DNA of 64,000 bases from Oceanobacillus senegalensis (GTDB lineage Bacteria > Bacillota > Bacilli > Bacillales > Amphibacillaceae). Positions 18,656-27,834 of this stretch are shown here, in pieces. Where the stretch lies: the NCBI RefSeq assembly GCF_900176885.1, contig NZ_LT839648.1, forward strand, positions 2,298,765-2,362,764, in the 5' to 3' direction. Each line of letters starts with the position of its first letter. Position 1 is the stretch's first letter. The notes beneath the pieces were generated by a model. That model worked only from the letters and a program-made list of their open reading frames with translations, was not told the DNA's origin and searched no databases. Both the position numbers and the translations under genes were made by a program.

Positions 18656-20359
18656 TTATTTACTCTTAACTTTTCCAGTACGCATCCGGTTAAATACAGC
18701 AGCAATTTCATATTTCCTTGGTCTAGCAAGGTCCCCTGGATGCTGATCATTAAATATCGTAAATGAAGCAAGACCATCTTTATCAAATTGCTCCTCAATT
18801 TTCTCCATTAAATCATTTAAAGAGATATTTCCTAAACTCTTTTTTCGATCTAAATACTGAATAATTTCTGCAATCATACGTGTTTGGGATGCATCAACAA
18901 GCTGTTCCGTATATTCAAAGGATATATCATTTTTTCCCATGATGATTTTATACAATCCTTTTGCTTGGGTTTTGCTACGTTTGCCTTTAGTAGTCTGTAA
19001 GGATTGTTGCTGAAAATAGCGATTGGTGATTTGCCCAAATCTTTCACTAATTACTTCATCACGCTCTAGAGGGTCTTTTTTCATAATCTGCATCGCTTTT
19101 TCTGTTACATTATGCGGAATGTATTCATCCATCATGATCACGGTATCCGCCACAGCAAAGTAATCGCCGGAACCACCCATTACAAGAATAGAAGATACAT
19201 CTAGCTGTGTATACATTTGTTTTATCTTATCAATGAACGGTGTAATAGGTTCTTTTTCGCTTTTCACCAATTGTTGCATCCTGTGATCACGAATCATAAA
19301 ATTGGTTGCACTTGTGTCTTCATCAATAAGTAATGTGGAGGCACCAATTTCCAATGCTTCCATCACATTTGCCGCTTGTGATGTACTTCCACTAGCATTG
19401 TCTGTAGTGAAAAAAGATGTTTCCTGCCCATGTGGCAAATTATTAATAAATGGTGAGATGTTCACACCACTTATTTTTCTTCCATCCTCTGCACGAATTT
19501 TCACAGCGTCCGGGTCTGTTAAAACAAACTCACGACCATCTCCTCTTGTATGAGAATAGACACCACGCTCAACCGCTTCAAGGAAAGTACTTTTCCCATG
19601 ATATCCCCCGCCAACAATTAAGGTAATGCCTTTTTGGATTGCCATTCCTTTGATTGATTCTGATTGATGTGGCAAAGGAATCTCTACTTCATTTTCTGAT
19701 GGACTATGGAAAGGTACCGCATTCTCTAATGGCCGATTACTAATCCCACTTTCTCTCGGTAAAATAGAACCATTTGCAATAAAAGCAATCCAATTATTTG
19801 CTTTCATTTCGTTACGAATGGCTTCCTGCTGGTCAGCCAACTTAAAAGCTTTTTCTAACTCATAATCACTTACCGTAAATACAGACTGCTTTACAATAGA
19901 AGGAATAGCTTTTGAAAAAAGTTTCTCTGCCTCTCTGCCATTAATTCTTCTTCCATTAGCAGGAAGCCCTACAGACATACATACCGTTATCGTTTCTGGA
20001 GTAATTTGAATCGCACTCCGCTCCAAAACTTCTTGTCCTGGACTATCAAAAAGAATTTGGCCACTTTTTCCAGATCCCTTAATAAAGGTATGATCCCTAT
20101 CGATTGCCTGTCCCACCGCCCGTGCAAAAGCATCTTCAACTGCTACTTTTCGTTGCTTCGTTTTTAGCCACTCATCATGAATAGGCCGTTTTTTATTGAA
20201 AATCACAATCCGTATCTTGGAAGGCGTTGCAAACGGATCTCCTTGAACATAATCTATAAATAAGGAAAAATTAGGATATTGATACTTCCCTTGTATCCCT
20301 TTATATCCTTTATATCCTTTATTATCTAATTGTTTTAGTTGTTGAATAAGTTTGTTCAT
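18656..20359 (-). CDS. Predicted ATPase of the ABC class
   Basis: A soluble 567-residue protein of the ABC_ATPase family, usually encoded as a single stand-alone subunit. The N-terminal region is Gly/Lys/Tyr-rich (KGYKGYKGIQGKYQY). The central ATPase core has a Walker A variant GGGYHGKST near residue 249, and the Walker B-like TLLIDEDTSATNFMIRD near 345. No membrane segment is visible. The cellular role of the family is not established. The ATG follows GAGGGA. queG begins 17 nt after its stop, so the two are probably co-transcribed. Confidence 0.85.
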   Translation of the reverse strand: MNKLIQQLKQLDNKGYKGYKGIQGKYQYPNFSLFIDYVQGDPFATPSKIRIVIFNKKRPIHDEWLKTKQRKVAVEDAFARAVGQAIDRDHTFIKGSGKSGQILFDSPGQEVLERSAIQITPETITVCMSVGLPANGRRINGREAEKLFSKAIPSIVKQSVFTVSDYELEKAFKLADQQEAIRNEMKANNWIAFIANGSILPRESGISNRPLENAVPFHSPSENEVEIPLPHQSESIKGMAIQKGITLIVGGGYHGKSTFLEAVERGVYSHTRGDGREFVLTDPDAVKIRAEDGRKISGVNISPFINNLPHGQETSFFTTDNASGSTSQAANVMEALEIGASTLLIDEDTSATNFMIRDHRMQQLVKSEKEPITPFIDKIKQMYTQLDVSSILVMGGSGDYFAVADTVIMMDEYIPHNVTEKAMQIMKKDPLERDEVISERFGQITNRYFQQQSLQTTKGKRSKTQAKGLYKIIMGKNDISFEYTEQLVDASQTRMIAEIIQYLDRKKSLGNISLNDLMEKIEEQFDKDGLASFTIFNDQHPGDLARPRKYEIAAVFNRMRTGKVKSK

Positions 20360-20452
20360 AAAATATCCCTCAAATTTCTTGTGGTTTATTCTATTAGAAT
20401 ACTACGGGGGAAATAGTAAATTCAAGTGAAGGAATATATTAGAAGTTTTATT

Positions 20453-20500
20453 GAAAAATAAAAACGCAACGCTTCGTAGCCAATTCTACAAAACACTGCG
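20453..20500 (-). terminator. Terminator of tRNA-Gly
   Basis: In the minus-strand RNA, cgcagtgttttgtag pairs with ctacgaagcgttgcg over 15 bp using G-U pairs and is followed by TTTTTATTTTT. The plus strand pairs less well, so it acts in the tRNA direction. Confidence 0.75.
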
Positions 20501-20515
20501 CTTGTGACTTATGTA

Positions 20516-20589
20516 TGGAGCGGGTGAAGGGAATTGAACCCTCGACATCAGCTTGGAAGGCTGAGGTTTTACCACTAAACTACACCCGC
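20516..20589 (-). tRNA. tRNA-Gly (anticodon TCC)
   Basis: A complete cloverleaf: acceptor GCGGGTG/CACCCGC, D-stem GTTT/AAAC, anticodon stem TCAGC/GCTGA around the loop CTTCCAA (anticodon TCC, decoding GGA/GGG), T-arm GAGGG-TTCAATT-CCCTT, discriminator T and an encoded CCA. It is the last, intact element of the tandem array at 20590-21054 and is followed by its own terminator. Confidence 0.97.
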
Positions 20590-21054
20590 ATCAGAAATAT
20601 AATTATTCAATTTACAATATCACGAACAACATGCCCCTCCATCTGCTAGCTTTTTCAAAGATGATTCGTGCTTCGGGGCAACTCGTAGCTTATTCGGTGG
20701 AAGTGACGCTCGTGGCTGAGGTTTTACCACTAAACTACACCCGCATGGGAAATATAATCATTTATTTTAAAATACCACGAACAACATGCCCCTCCATCTG
20801 CTAGCCTTTTCAGGGATGATTCGTGCTTCGGGGCAACTCGTAGCTTATTCGGTGGAAGTAACGCTCGTGGCTGAGGTTTTACCACTAAACTACACCCGCA
20901 TAGGAAATATAATCATTCAATTTACAATATCACGAACAACATGCCCCTCCATCTGCTAGCTTTTTCAAAGATGGTTCGTGCTTCGGGGCAACTCGTAGCT
21001 TATTCGGTGGAAGTAACGCTCGTGGCTGAGGTTTTACCACTAAACTACACCCGC
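20590..21054 (-). repeat. Three 155-bp tandem units, each beginning with the 5' half of tRNA-Gly
   Basis: Three head-to-tail units (20590-20744, 20745-20899, 20900-21054) have exactly 155 bp each and differ at only a few positions. In the tRNA direction each starts with the first 31 nt of the neighbouring tRNA-Gly, up to nucleotide 32 in the anticodon loop, then continues with 124 nt unrelated to the tRNA. The non-tRNA part can fold: TGCCCC pairs with GGGGCA, YCATCT pairs with AGATGG inside it, and a bulged CACGAA is complementary to a downstream TTCGTG, a possible pseudoknot. Two promoter-like sites precede the array, and the intact tRNA and terminator end it. The copies are not functional tRNAs because the 3' acceptor strand is absent. 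Confidence 0.9.
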
Positions 21055-21067
21055 ATAGGAAATATTA

Positions 21068-21095
21068 ATTATATCACTACTTTATTTGGTAACAA
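21068..21095 (-). promoter_or_regulatory. Promoter of the tRNA-Gly array (proximal)
   Basis: On the minus strand TTGTTA and TATAAT are separated by 16 bp, and the first tRNA-like 5' end lies about 14 nt after the -10. It would drive the three half-tRNA units and the intact tRNA as one RNA. Confidence 0.7.
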
Positions 21096-21100
21096 AATTA

Positions 21101-21129
21101 ATTATAGCAAGTAAGTTTTAATAATTCAA
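21101..21129 (-). promoter_or_regulatory. Promoter of the tRNA-Gly array (distal)
   Basis: TTGAAT and TATAAT with a 17-bp spacer lie on the minus strand, 33 bp upstream of the proximal site. Tandem promoters are common for stable RNA genes. Confidence 0.65.
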
Positions 21130-21217
21130 GGGGATTTTCTACATTTTTTTACACTTATTTTGTTTTATTTGCTTTTTGCTGTCGTTTTTATTTATTTAGA
21201 AATTTAGGAAAATACCA

Positions 21218-21246
21218 TTTACAATGCTAGACAATCGATATACACT
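21218..21246 (+). promoter_or_regulatory. Candidate promoter of dat
   Basis: TTTACA and TACACT are separated by 17 bp and placed so that transcription would begin just upstream of the dat ribosome site. Confidence 0.45.
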
Positions 21247-21270
21247 AGACTTATTCAGGGAGGGAAAAAA

Positions 21271-22137
21271 ATGACTGTTTATCCTATTACTTTAACAGAA
21301 TCTAAATTTATGCATAAAGACCTCTTAAAATATCCTTTTGAAGAACGTGGTCTACAATTTGGTGACGGTATATATGAAGTGATTCGTATTTATCAAGGAA
21401 GCTACTATTTATTCGAAGAGCATGTTGATCGTTTATTCCGATCAGCTGATGCTATTAAATTAGAACTTCCATATACGAAACAAGAAATGAAAGATTTATT
21501 GCTAGAATTACTAACCAAAAATGATATGAAAACAGATGGTAAACTATACATTCAAGCAACTCGTGGTTCAGCACCTCGTGACCACGCCTTTCCAGTGGGA
21601 GTAAAATCAAATATATACGCTTATTTAAATGATCTACCACGTAATTTAGATCACCTTACAAACGGTGTAAAAACCATTACTCAACGTGATGTTCGCTGGG
21701 AAAATTGTTTTATAAAAAGTTTAAACTTACTCCCAAACGTCTTGGCAAAGCAAGAAGCAAAAGAGAACGGTTGCTATGAAGCTATTTTACACAGAGAAGG
21801 AAAGGTTACAGAGTGCAGTAGTTCCAATGTATATTTAGTTAAAGATGGAAAAGTTTATACCCATCCAACTAAAAATAATATTCTTCATGGTTGTGTAAGG
21901 ATGGCCGTTGAACGCTTTACGACGGACCTAAATATTCCGTTAATAGAGGAAGCATTTACCTTAGATGACATATCCAGTGCGGATGAAATGTTCCTAACGA
22001 GTAGTACATCAGAAGTTTTATCTGTTGTTCAAGTAGATAAAACAACCATTGGAAACGGAAGACCAGGTAACATCACAAAACAACTACTAGCAGCATATGA
22101 AAAGGATGCTAACATCAAAAACCCTATACAAGCCTAA
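21271..22137 (+). CDS. dat: D-alanine aminotransferase
   Basis: This PLP-dependent class IV aminotransferase interconverts D-alanine and D-glutamate with their oxo-acids, supplying D-amino acids for peptidoglycan. The 288-residue product shows the family opening ERGLQFGDGIYEVIRIYQG, ATRGSAPRDHAFP, the PLP lysine in CFIKSLNLLPNVLAKQEAKE, EAILHREGKVTECSSSNVYL, and the C-terminal LTSSTSEVLSVVQVD. The pattern follows thermophilic Bacillus D-amino acid transaminase closely. GGGAGGG precedes the ATG. It is transcribed alone, with a terminator just after the stop. Confidence 0.93.
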   Translation: MTVYPITLTESKFMHKDLLKYPFEERGLQFGDGIYEVIRIYQGSYYLFEEHVDRLFRSADAIKLELPYTKQEMKDLLLELLTKNDMKTDGKLYIQATRGSAPRDHAFPVGVKSNIYAYLNDLPRNLDHLTNGVKTITQRDVRWENCFIKSLNLLPNVLAKQEAKENGCYEAILHREGKVTECSSSNVYLVKDGKVYTHPTKNNILHGCVRMAVERFTTDLNIPLIEEAFTLDDISSADEMFLTSSTSEVLSVVQVDKTTIGNGRPGNITKQLLAAYEKDANIKNPIQA

Positions 22138-22143
22138 TAATGA

Positions 22144-22175
22144 AGAGTGACCATTTGGTATGGTTACTCTTTTTC
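22144..22175 (+). terminator. Terminator of dat
   Basis: Stem agagtgacca / tggttactct (one G-U pair) followed by TTTTTC. Confidence 0.85.
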
Positions 22176-22317
22176 TGGTTAACCTTGGTTCCCTAGTCAT
22201 TGGTGACACTCCACTCCATCCTAATCTCAAACTACTACTTGTTTTCCTTTTTACTTATCGGCGGTCCTCCTGATTTAGCAGCATTCCTCTCTACTTTATA
22301 GACCCACTATCAAGACA

Positions 22318-22342
22318 AAAAACGAGGGCTCATCACCCTCGT
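22318..22342 (-). terminator. Terminator of the arg-car operon
   Basis: Stem acgaggg / ccctcgt with a 7-nt loop. The minus strand continues TTTTTTG, so it ends carB transcription. No argF follows carB. Confidence 0.82.
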
Positions 22343-22347
22343 ATAAA

Positions 22348-25300
22348 CTATATTATTACTTTTTGACTATCTAGATAAGCTTGTAAGGAAAGTGTGCGTT
22401 CTTCACTTTCTTCTTTGCTGTTATAGCAATCAAACATAGCTTGAAGTGTTTCCAAACTTGTAAAATATGGTGTTTGATAACGTACTGCTAATTCACGAAT
22501 AAAAAAGCCGATTTTCTCTTTTTCTCTTCCCTGATTCGCTATATTTAATACAACATCCGGTGCATTACTTTGCCAATAATGGAGCAATTCATTCTTACTA
22601 CGTAACGTTTGTTTTACCGAAATGTCTTTCGATTCTAGAAATTTAGCAGTTCCTTCTGTTGCTATAATGGTTGTACCTAACTCCATAAATTGACGAACAA
22701 GTGGCACACTCTCTTCCTTTAATCGGTCCGAAATAGAAACAAAGATCTGTTTTACTTGTTGTAAATTCCCCATATAAGATGATACTTTTCGTAATGCTTC
22801 ATTTTCAGAGAAGCCTATTCCAATAATTTCTCCGGTAGATTTCATTTCTGGGCCTAGTACATGGTCGACTCCTTTTAACTTACTTGCAGAGAACACAGGT
22901 GCCTTCACTGTATAATAACTAGGTTCTGTCAGAAGATTAAATTCATCCGTTATCTGTTTTAATTCTTCCCCAAGTTGAGTCTTTACGGCCCATTCAATCA
23001 TCGGAATACCTGTAGTCTTACTCATGATTGGGATTGTTCTCGATGATCTCGGATTAACTTCTAAAACGTAAATAGTATCATCATGAATGACAAACTGAAT
23101 ATTCATCATACCAACAATCGGAACGGTTTGGCTAATCTGACGAGCAATTTCTACCAATCTATCCTTTATTTCATCCGACAAGGATACCGGAGGAAATACA
23201 CTCATACTGTCACCGGAATGGACCCCTGCTTTTTCAATATGCTCAAAAATTCCTGGAACCACGATATCCCTTCCATCACTGATGACATCAATCTCACATT
23301 CTATTCCTGGTAAGTATTGATCTATCAGCAATGGCCAGCAGTAATCATTGGTATCTTTCTGGATACGTGATACATAACCATATAATTCCTTTTCACTATT
23401 GCATATAAACATCGATTGCCCTCCAATTACATAAGAAGGACGTATTAAAACTGGAAATCCAAGTTCATATGCGGATTCAGAGAGTTCATCTAAAGAGTGT
23501 ACAATATGGCCTTCAATGTGAGGTATATTTAATCGATTTAATACCTCATAAAACTGTTCCCTATCCTCCATCTGATCAATATGTTCAGGTAATGTACCAA
23601 AAACATGGATCCCTTCTTCTTTTAAATCATTTGCTAAATTAATTGCCGTTTGTCCACCAAACTGAATGAGCACACCCTCAACTTGCTCTTTTTCAATTAC
23701 TGCAAGTACATCCTCAAGAGCCAATGGTTCAAAGTAGAGGCGGTCTGCAATCGAATAATCCGTACTAACGGTTTCGGGATTATTGTTCATTACCACAGCT
23801 TCATATCCCATTTCTTTCACTGCCCAGGTAGCATGTACAGAGCAATAATCAAATTCTACCCCTTGCCCTATTCGAATAGGACCTGAACCTAATACGAGAA
23901 TTTTCTTGGACTCCTTATCCAATTCAACCTCGTCATTTCCATTCCAAGTGGAGTAATAATAAGGTGTAACTGCATCAAATTCTCCAGCACATGTATCTAC
24001 TAATTTATACCCCGATTCTAAACCTATTTCCTTATAATGTTTACGTAAGGTTCTACTACTCGTTCCTACCAATTCAGCAATACGGTTATCACTTATGTTA
24101 AAGCGCTTCGCCATACGCAGTAAGTCATCAGGAACATTTGGCCAGTTATACGAATAAAGGTTTTTCTCACATTCTAGAATCCTTTCGATTTTTCGTAAAA
24201 ACCAATAATTAATATTAGTAAGTTGAATGATTTTATCCAAACCTAATCCACGATTAAATGCTTCTGCAATAGCAAATAGACGTAAATCATTCGGAACAGA
24301 CAGTAGCTCTATTATTTCATTGGTTGTTTTTTCATTCATTCCAGGCCAATTTAAACTATATACATTCATTTCTAAGGAGCGGATAGCTTTATTTAATGCC
24401 GCTTCGAAAGTACGATCAATCGCCATAACTTCCCCTGTTGCTTTCATTTGTGTACCGAGCGTCCTGTCTGCTTCCGTAAATTTATCAAATGGAAAGCGTG
24501 GAAGCTTGACAACGATATAGTCCACAACTGGCTCAAATGATGCATATGTATTACCAGTAATTGGATTTAAAATTTCATCTAAATGGTGGCCAATTGCACA
24601 TTTGGCTGCTATCCTAGCAATGGGATAGCCTGTTGCTTTGGAGGCTAATGCGGAGGATCTACTAACCCTTGGGTTTACCTCAATAATGCAATATTCATTT
24701 GATTCTGGATGAAGAGCAAATTGGATATTACATCCGCCAACAACTTTTAATGCACGAATTACTTTTAATGAAGAGGTACGTAGCATTTGATATTCTGTAT
24801 CAGAAAGGGTTTGTGCTGGTGCAACAACTATGGAATCTCCCGTATGTACTCCAACAGGATCCATATTTTCCATACTACATATAATGACACATGTGTCATT
24901 TTCATCACGCATCACTTCAAATTCTATTTCTTTCCAGCCTTTTATACTCTTTTCCACTAACACTTGATGTATTGGGCTTAGTTTTAATCCATTGTTTAAT
25001 AGAGTAATAAATTCTTCTTCATTATAGGCAAAACCGCCACCTTCTCCACCTAATGTATAGGCAGGTCGTAGTATAACCGGATAGCCAATTTCTTTAATAA
25101 ATTCTAGACCATCTTCCATCGATTCTACAATTTTAGATTCTGCGATTGGCTCATCAATATCAATCATAAGCTTACGGAATTTATCACGGTCTTCTCCTTT
25201 TTGAATAGAAGAAACCGAACTACCTAGAAGTTTCACACCATATTTGTCGAGAATTCCTTTTTCATGCAGCTGGACTGTCAAATTTAATCCTGTTTGCCCT

Positions 25301-25572
25301 CCAAGTGTTCCGATGAGCCCATCTGGTTTTTCCTTGGCTATTATTTTTGCCAAAGAAGGGACAGTAAGAGGCTCCATGTATACATGATCAGCAATGGATT
25401 CATCTGTCATAATCGTTGCAGGGTTATTGTTTACAAGTACGACTTCTATTCCCTCTTCTTTTAATGCAAGACAGGCTTGTGTACCTGCATAATCAAATTC
25501 TGCTGCTTGCCCGATAACGATTGGACCAGACCCGATTACTATAACCTTTTTTAATGGATTATGCTTCGACAT
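22348..25572 (-). CDS. carB: Carbamoyl phosphate synthase large subunit (arginine operon)
   Basis: This synthetase subunit makes carbamoyl phosphate from bicarbonate, ammonia and 2 ATP. The 1074 residues contain two homologous ATP-grasp halves. The first opens with KVIVIGSGPIVIGQAAEFDYAG and the second with KILVLGSGPIRIGQGVEFDYCS near residue 555. A middle oligomerisation domain (about 400-550) and a C-terminal MGS-like allosteric domain (about 930-1060) are also present. Both halves keep EVNPRVSRSSALASKATGYP / EVNPRSSRTIPIMSKTTGIP metal-site motifs. The length fits full-size CarB. The ATG lies within the last codons of carA (14-nt overlap). It is the last gene of argCJBD-carAB. Confidence 0.95.
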   Translation of the reverse strand: MSKHNPLKKVIVIGSGPIVIGQAAEFDYAGTQACLALKEEGIEVVLVNNNPATIMTDESIADHVYMEPLTVPSLAKIIAKEKPDGLIGTLGGQTGLNLTVQLHEKGILDKYGVKLLGSSVSSIQKGEDRDKFRKLMIDIDEPIAESKIVESMEDGLEFIKEIGYPVILRPAYTLGGEGGGFAYNEEEFITLLNNGLKLSPIHQVLVEKSIKGWKEIEFEVMRDENDTCVIICSMENMDPVGVHTGDSIVVAPAQTLSDTEYQMLRTSSLKVIRALKVVGGCNIQFALHPESNEYCIIEVNPRVSRSSALASKATGYPIARIAAKCAIGHHLDEILNPITGNTYASFEPVVDYIVVKLPRFPFDKFTEADRTLGTQMKATGEVMAIDRTFEAALNKAIRSLEMNVYSLNWPGMNEKTTNEIIELLSVPNDLRLFAIAEAFNRGLGLDKIIQLTNINYWFLRKIERILECEKNLYSYNWPNVPDDLLRMAKRFNISDNRIAELVGTSSRTLRKHYKEIGLESGYKLVDTCAGEFDAVTPYYYSTWNGNDEVELDKESKKILVLGSGPIRIGQGVEFDYCSVHATWAVKEMGYEAVVMNNNPETVSTDYSIADRLYFEPLALEDVLAVIEKEQVEGVLIQFGGQTAINLANDLKEEGIHVFGTLPEHIDQMEDREQFYEVLNRLNIPHIEGHIVHSLDELSESAYELGFPVLIRPSYVIGGQSMFICNSEKELYGYVSRIQKDTNDYCWPLLIDQYLPGIECEIDVISDGRDIVVPGIFEHIEKAGVHSGDSMSVFPPVSLSDEIKDRLVEIARQISQTVPIVGMMNIQFVIHDDTIYVLEVNPRSSRTIPIMSKTTGIPMIEWAVKTQLGEELKQITDEFNLLTEPSYYTVKAPVFSASKLKGVDHVLGPEMKSTGEIIGIGFSENEALRKVSSYMGNLQQVKQIFVSISDRLKEESVPLVRQFMELGTTIIATEGTAKFLESKDISVKQTLRSKNELLHYWQSNAPDVVLNIANQGREKEKIGFFIRELAVRYQTPYFTSLETLQAMFDCYNSKEESEERTLSLQAYLDSQKVII

Positions 25573-26638
25573 ATTTATTCCCTCCCGAAGTAATCACCTG
25601 ATGAATAAAATCAATATAAATATATTCGGTATCAGTAGGTCCCGGGTGTGCTTCAGGATGAAATTGTACCGACAGAACAGGAAGTTGAATATGTTTCATT
25701 CCCTCGACAGATTGATCATTAACATTTTTATACAACACTTCAAATTCCTCCGTGTCTATACTATCCTCTACAACGACATATCCATGATTTTGTGAAGTCA
25801 TACTTACTTTACCTGAATGTATATCTTTTACAGGGTGATTATCCCCACGATGACCAACAGATAGTCTTTTTGTTTTCGCTCCGTACGCTAGTGCAATCAA
25901 TTGATGTCCAAGGCTGATTCCAAGTGTCGGATATTTTTCCGTTAATTGGCGTACTGTTGGGAGAAATTCCTCTAATTCCTTTGGATTTCCTGGACCATTA
26001 CTAAGTAAAATTCCATCCGGATGAAGTAGTTCAATCTCAGCAAATGTTGTATGATAAGGAACAATGGTAACTTTACAATTTTCCTTTAATAATGCTTGTA
26101 GGATCGAGCTTTTATATCCAAAATCAACTAGCACTACATGGTAAGCACCATTTCCATACGTTTCCGACTTTTGAACCGATACTTCTTTAACTAGAGAAAG
26201 TGTATCTGCTTCCTTCCATTCACCAATGTTGTCCTTTACCTTGACAATTTTCCCCTTTACGGATTTATGCTTACGAATGGCTTTAACCAGAGATCTTGTA
26301 TCTACATTCACTAAGCCTGAAACATTCTTCTCTTTTAGGACATCTCCTAATGTTGCAGTTGATTGATAATGACTTGACTCATCACAAAGGTCGTTTAAAA
26401 TGACACCGGAAAGAGAAACTTTTTCACTTTCGTTTCCCGTTTCATTCACTCCATTGTTTCCAATAATAGGAAAACTAAATGTTAAAATTTGACCAGCATA
26501 TGACGGATCAGTCAGCATCGCCTGATATCCAGTCATGCTCGTATTAAACACAACTTCACCCTCAGATTCTATTTCTGGCCCTAACCAATCCCCAGTGAAC
26601 TTTTCTCCCGTCTCTAATACGAGATACCCCTTTGTCAT
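25559..26638 (-). CDS. carA: Carbamoyl phosphate synthase small subunit, glutaminase Cys replaced by Ser
   Basis: The small subunit normally hydrolyses glutamine to feed ammonia to CarB. The 359-residue product has the N-terminal CPSase_sm_chain domain (STGYQAMLTDPSYAGQIL-type block, HVDTR-like VDTRSLVKAIRKH) and a class I glutamine amidotransferase domain. The His and Glu of the triad are in QFHPEAHPGP. The nucleophile motif, normally GICLGHQ, reads GISLGHQLIALAYGAK, with Ser242 encoded by AGC at 25915-25913, one base change from TGC. If real, the subunit should lack normal glutaminase activity, and CarAB would depend on free ammonia. Everything else in the protein looks intact. It overlaps argD by 4 nt (ATGA). 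Confidence 0.93.
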   Translation of the reverse strand: MTKGYLVLETGEKFTGDWLGPEIESEGEVVFNTSMTGYQAMLTDPSYAGQILTFSFPIIGNNGVNETGNESEKVSLSGVILNDLCDESSHYQSTATLGDVLKEKNVSGLVNVDTRSLVKAIRKHKSVKGKIVKVKDNIGEWKEADTLSLVKEVSVQKSETYGNGAYHVVLVDFGYKSSILQALLKENCKVTIVPYHTTFAEIELLHPDGILLSNGPGNPKELEEFLPTVRQLTEKYPTLGISLGHQLIALAYGAKTKRLSVGHRGDNHPVKDIHSGKVSMTSQNHGYVVVEDSIDTEEFEVLYKNVNDQSVEGMKHIQLPVLSVQFHPEAHPGPTDTEYIYIDFIHQVITSGGNKYVEA

Positions 26639-27834
26639 GATGTCATCCCCTCCGTTTCACTTAATAGCCCTTGAAACACCTCTACAAAATACTCCAATTC
26701 ATCTTTGGTTGTCGTTAATGGAGGTAAAACTCTAAGCACATTTGCACCGGCTGCAAGTACTAAAATACCTTGATTTCTCAGTCTATTAATCCATGTTCCC
26801 GCTTCTTCGCATAGCTGAATTCCAATTAAAAGACCTAGCCCTCTTACTTCCTCAATAACTTGATGTGACTGCTCGAGTTTTTCCAATTCTACTCTAAGCC
26901 ATGCACTTTTTTCCTGAACCTCTGCTAGAAAATCGTTTTGTGTCAGGAACTCAACGGTAGCAACTCCTGCGCTAGTAGACATTGGATTTCCTCCAAACGT
27001 ACTTCCATGTGTACCCGGTTGAAAGGATTGTGCGACAGATGCCTTTGCCAGCATAGCTCCAATTGGGAACCCCGAGCCAAGTCCTTTTGCCAGGGTTATA
27101 ACATCTGGTTCAATTCCATATTGTTCATGAGCAAATAGCGTACCCGTTCTCCCCATACCAGTTTGAACTTCATCCAACATGAGAAGAATATCGTTTTCCT
27201 TACAAACTTTTTCTAGCTCTTTTATCCAATTTTTAGTCGCTGGGAAGACGCCTCCCTCCCCTTGAATAAGCTCCAACAGGACAGCAGTGGTTTTCCCATT
27301 GTTTACTTCTTTTAATGTAGCAACGTCATTATATGGAAGGTAACGAAATCCTGGAGTTAGTGGGGTAAATCCTTGATGTATTTTTTCCTGACCAGTTGCA
27401 GCCATCGTAATCCCTGTACGCCCATGAAAGGATTGTTTAAATGTAACTATTTCAACACGTTCGGGATTTCCTTGATCCTTAGCATATTTTTTTGCGATTT
27501 TAATTGCAGCTTCGTTTGCCTCTGCACCACTATTACAGAAAAATACTTGATCAAATAAACTATTTTTCGTCAATAGAGATGCAAGCTTTTCTTGATTTGG
27601 TATGTGATAGAGATTGGAACAATGCCAAAGTGATTCGAATTGTTCATTTATTTTCTCTTTTACCATAGAAGGAACATGCCCAAGATTACACGTTGCGATA
27701 CCTGAGGAATAATCTAAATATTTTTTTCCTTCGTCATCCCACACGTTGCTTCCTTTTCCTCTAACAAGTGTTAGTGGGAATCGTTTGTATGTATTCATAA
27801 TTTTGGTTTCATTCGTTTCTACTGTATTAGGCAT
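26635..27834 (-). CDS. argD: Acetylornithine aminotransferase
   Basis: This PLP enzyme converts N-acetylglutamate semialdehyde to N-acetylornithine in arginine synthesis. The 399-residue class III aminotransferase shows SGIATCNLGHVPSMV, FCNSGAEANEAAIKIA, LMLDEVQTGMGRTGTLFAHE, the PLP lysine in ITLAKGLGSGFPIGAM, and GTHGSTFGGNPMSTSAG. The context (argB before it, carA after it, overlapping ends) separates it from ornithine or GABA aminotransferases. Confidence 0.94.
   Translation of the reverse strand: MPNTVETNETKIMNTYKRFPLTLVRGKGSNVWDDEGKKYLDYSSGIATCNLGHVPSMVKEKINEQFESLWHCSNLYHIPNQEKLASLLTKNSLFDQVFFCNSGAEANEAAIKIAKKYAKDQGNPERVEIVTFKQSFHGRTGITMAATGQEKIHQGFTPLTPGFRYLPYNDVATLKEVNNGKTTAVLLELIQGEGGVFPATKNWIKELEKVCKENDILLMLDEVQTGMGRTGTLFAHEQYGIEPDVITLAKGLGSGFPIGAMLAKASVAQSFQPGTHGSTFGGNPMSTSAGVATVEFLTQNDFLAEVQEKSAWLRVELEKLEQSHQVIEEVRGLGLLIGIQLCEEAGTWINRLRNQGILVLAAGANVLRVLPPLTTTKDELEYFVEVFQGLLSETEGMTS

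Noticed and set aside
20590-21054. CRISPR-like array
   Set aside because: The units are 155 bp, contiguous and near-identical over their whole length, with no variable spacers.
22190-22310. Minus-strand peptide-like frame ending ...AAKSGGPPISKKENK
   Set aside because: The composition looks protein-like, but there is no ATG/GTG/TTG before the upstream stop; kept only as a possible relic.
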